From: Tateyamaria sp. syn59
Lineage (GTDB): Bacteria > Pseudomonadota > Alphaproteobacteria > Rhodobacterales > Rhodobacteraceae
Reading direction: 5' to 3'
DNA length: 64,000 nt
Assembly (NCBI RefSeq): GCF_007995245.1
Contig: NZ_VCBA01000008.1
Location: 63,940 to 127,939 of the forward strand
Shown one piece after another: positions 62,700-64,000 of the stretch. The notes beneath the pieces were generated by a model, which ran no database searches, was not told the DNA's origin, and worked only from the letters and a program-made list of their open reading frames with translations. The translations under genes were made by a program, and so were the position numbers. How positions within the stretch are numbered: the first letter of the stretch is position 1; every line of letters starts with the position of its first letter.

Positions 62700-64000
62700 A
62701 TGCCCGCCATCACCAACCACCTGCCCACGTCAGAATTGCAAGCGCTGGACGCGGCCCACCACATGCACCCGTTCACGGCAGGCGGGGAACTGGCGGCCAA
62801 AGGCGCGCGGGTGATCACGCGGGCCAAGGACGTGTTCCTGTACGACAGCGATGGGAACGAGATCCTCGACGGCATGGCGGGTCTGTGGTGCGTGAACATT
62901 GGCTACGGGCGCAGTGAGTTGGCCGACGTGGCCGCACGGCAGATGCGCGAACTGCCCTACTACAACACCTTCTTTCAGACGACCCACGTGCCTGCCATTG
63001 CGCTGGCCCAAAAGATCGCGGAACTGGCGCCCGGTGATCTGAACCACGTCTTCTTTGCCGGGTCCGGGTCCGAAGCGAACGACACCAACCTGCGCATGGT
63101 CCGGACCTATTGGGCGCTCAAGGGCAAGCCGGACAAGCAGATCGTGATCAGCCGGAAGAACGCCTATCACGGCTCGTCCGTCGGATCGGGCAGCCTGGGC
63201 GGCATGACGGCCATGCACGCGCAAGGTGGTATGCCGATTCCGGGCATCGTCCATATCGACCAGCCGAACTGGTGGGCTGAAGGTGGCGATATGACGCCAG
63301 AGGAGTTTGGTGTTTCGCGCGCGAAACAACTGGAGGTTGCGATCCTGGAGCATGGTGAGGACAACATCGCTGCGTTCATCGCCGAACCGATCCAAGGTGC
63401 GGGCGGCGTAATCATCCCGCCCGAGACCTACTGGCCCGAAATCCAGCGCATCTGCGACAAATACGAGATCCTGCTGATTGCGGACGAGGTGATCTGTGGC
63501 TTTGGCCGAACCGGCAACTGGTTCGGCTCGCAAACCCTTGGAATCAAGCCGCACATCATGACCATCGCCAAGGGTCTGTCGTCCGGCTACCAGCCCATCG
63601 GCGGCTCCATCATCTGCGACGAAGTGGCAGAGGTCATCGGCTCAGGCGAGTTTAACCACGGCTACACGTACTCTGGCCATCCGGTCGCCGCGGCCGTCGC
63701 GCTGGAAAATCTGCGCATCCTCGAAGAAGAGAACGTGCTGGACCACGTTCGAAACGTTGCCATGCCCGCCCTGCACGAGATGTGGCATGGCCTCGCTGAC
63801 CACCCGCTTGTCGGCGAAACGACGATCACCGGCATGATGGGATCGCTCGCGCTCACCCCGCACAAAGACAACCGCGCCAAGTTCGCGATGGAGGCAGGAA
63901 CCGCCGGCTTCATGTGCCGCGAGCGTTGCTTTGCCAACAACTTGGTGATGCGGCACGTCTATGACCGCATGGTGATCTCGCCGCCTCTGATCATCACCCC
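62700..64000 (+). CDS. Class-III aminotransferase, putrescine-pyruvate (SpuC)-like, 3' end outside window
   Basis: The gene begins at the ATG at 62700 and runs off the window after about 433 codons; a typical family member has about 455-465 residues. It is a PLP-dependent aminotransferase: 'FFAGSGSEANDTNLRMVR' binds the cofactor phosphate and Lys291 in 'IAKGLSSGYQPIGG' forms the Schiff base. 'LLIADEVICGFGRTG' is the class-III aspartate signature. The divergent potFGHI operon suggests putrescine or another polyamine as substrate, with pyruvate as acceptor. The stop codon is not seen. Confidence 0.85.
   Translation, partial: MPAITNHLPTSELQALDAAHHMHPFTAGGELAAKGARVITRAKDVFLYDSDGNEILDGMAGLWCVNIGYGRSELADVAARQMRELPYYNTFFQTTHVPAIALAQKIAELAPGDLNHVFFAGSGSEANDTNLRMVRTYWALKGKPDKQIVISRKNAYHGSSVGSGSLGGMTAMHAQGGMPIPGIVHIDQPNWWAEGGDMTPEEFGVSRAKQLEVAILEHGEDNIAAFIAEPIQGAGGVIIPPETYWPEIQRICDKYEILLIADEVICGFGRTGNWFGSQTLGIKPHIMTIAKGLSSGYQPIGGSIICDEVAEVIGSGEFNHGYTYSGHPVAAAVALENLRILEEENVLDHVRNVAMPALHEMWHGLADHPLVGETTITGMMGSLALTPHKDNRAKFAMEAGTAGFMCRERCFANNLVMRHVYDRMVISPPLIIT

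Noticed and set aside
1-64000. CRISPR arrays, tRNA/rRNA genes, insertion sequences, prophage
   Set aside because: No repeat-spacer pattern, tRNA cloverleaf, rRNA sequence, transposase or integrase was found; the gene content looks like a stable chromosomal core.

Overview
This 64 kb window is chromosomal DNA of an alphaproteobacterium, most likely a Rhodobacteraceae (Roseobacter-clade) species. The evidence is the GC-rich coding sequence, the FlaF/FlbT pair beside a single flagellin gene, CtrA-type TTAA-N7-TTAA motifs in front of flagellar operons, and the overall gene content. No rRNA, tRNA, CRISPR array, insertion sequence or prophage was seen. The window is almost entirely coding, with many ATGA start/stop overlaps.

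Positions 1-10,240 carry envelope genes: the 3' end of a DUF4159 gene, a coupled membrane protein, and (minus strand) a large PAN-domain alpha-2-macroglobulin coupled to penicillin-binding protein 1C. Positions 10,380-19,640 hold a hybrid histidine kinase, yaaA, recQ, a YggT protein, a hot-dog thioesterase, an Atg22-like MFS transporter, mepA and a phytase-like esterase. Positions 19,650-24,740 are rich in translation and cofactor genes: a preQ1-I-like riboswitch in front of a YhhQ queuosine-precursor transporter, an 18-codon ORF whose ribosome-binding site is complementary to 17 nt of the 16S rRNA 3' end and which is followed by an intrinsic terminator, a VOC protein, arfB, a small lipoprotein, pncB, pncA and trhO. 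An MFS transporter follows.

Positions 26,240-57,280 are one uninterrupted flagellar locus: motB; flgE-flgK-flgL-flgI; fliF-fliH-fliN-fliP (minus); fliL-orf123-motE-motA-orf768; flhA-fliR-flhB-fliJ-like; flgB-flgC-fliE-fliQ-flgF-flgG-flgA-flgH-fliL2 (minus); fliI; flagellin-flaF-flbT-DUF1217 (minus); flgJ-flgN (minus); fliK-flgD. It encodes the MS ring, rod, P and L rings, hook, junction, filament, export gate and ATPase, and stator. No fliG, fliM, fliD or fliS is visible. Five CtrA-like boxes sit in front of motB, flgE, fliF/fliL, flagellin and flgJ/fliK, so the locus is probably under the CtrA phosphorelay. Flagellin output is probably tuned after transcription by FlaF/FlbT; the flagellin leader has two hairpins and a 12-bp stem lies between flagellin and flaF.

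Positions 57,280-64,000 are a polyamine module: a minus-strand operon potF-potG-potH-potI plus a PuuB-like FAD oxidase, and divergently a class-III aminotransferase (SpuC-like) that runs off the end of the window.

The points I judge most worth a second look are the preQ1-I-like element, the tiny ORF with the extended Shine-Dalgarno, and the 768-residue AMIN-like/helical-repeat exported protein translationally coupled to MotA.
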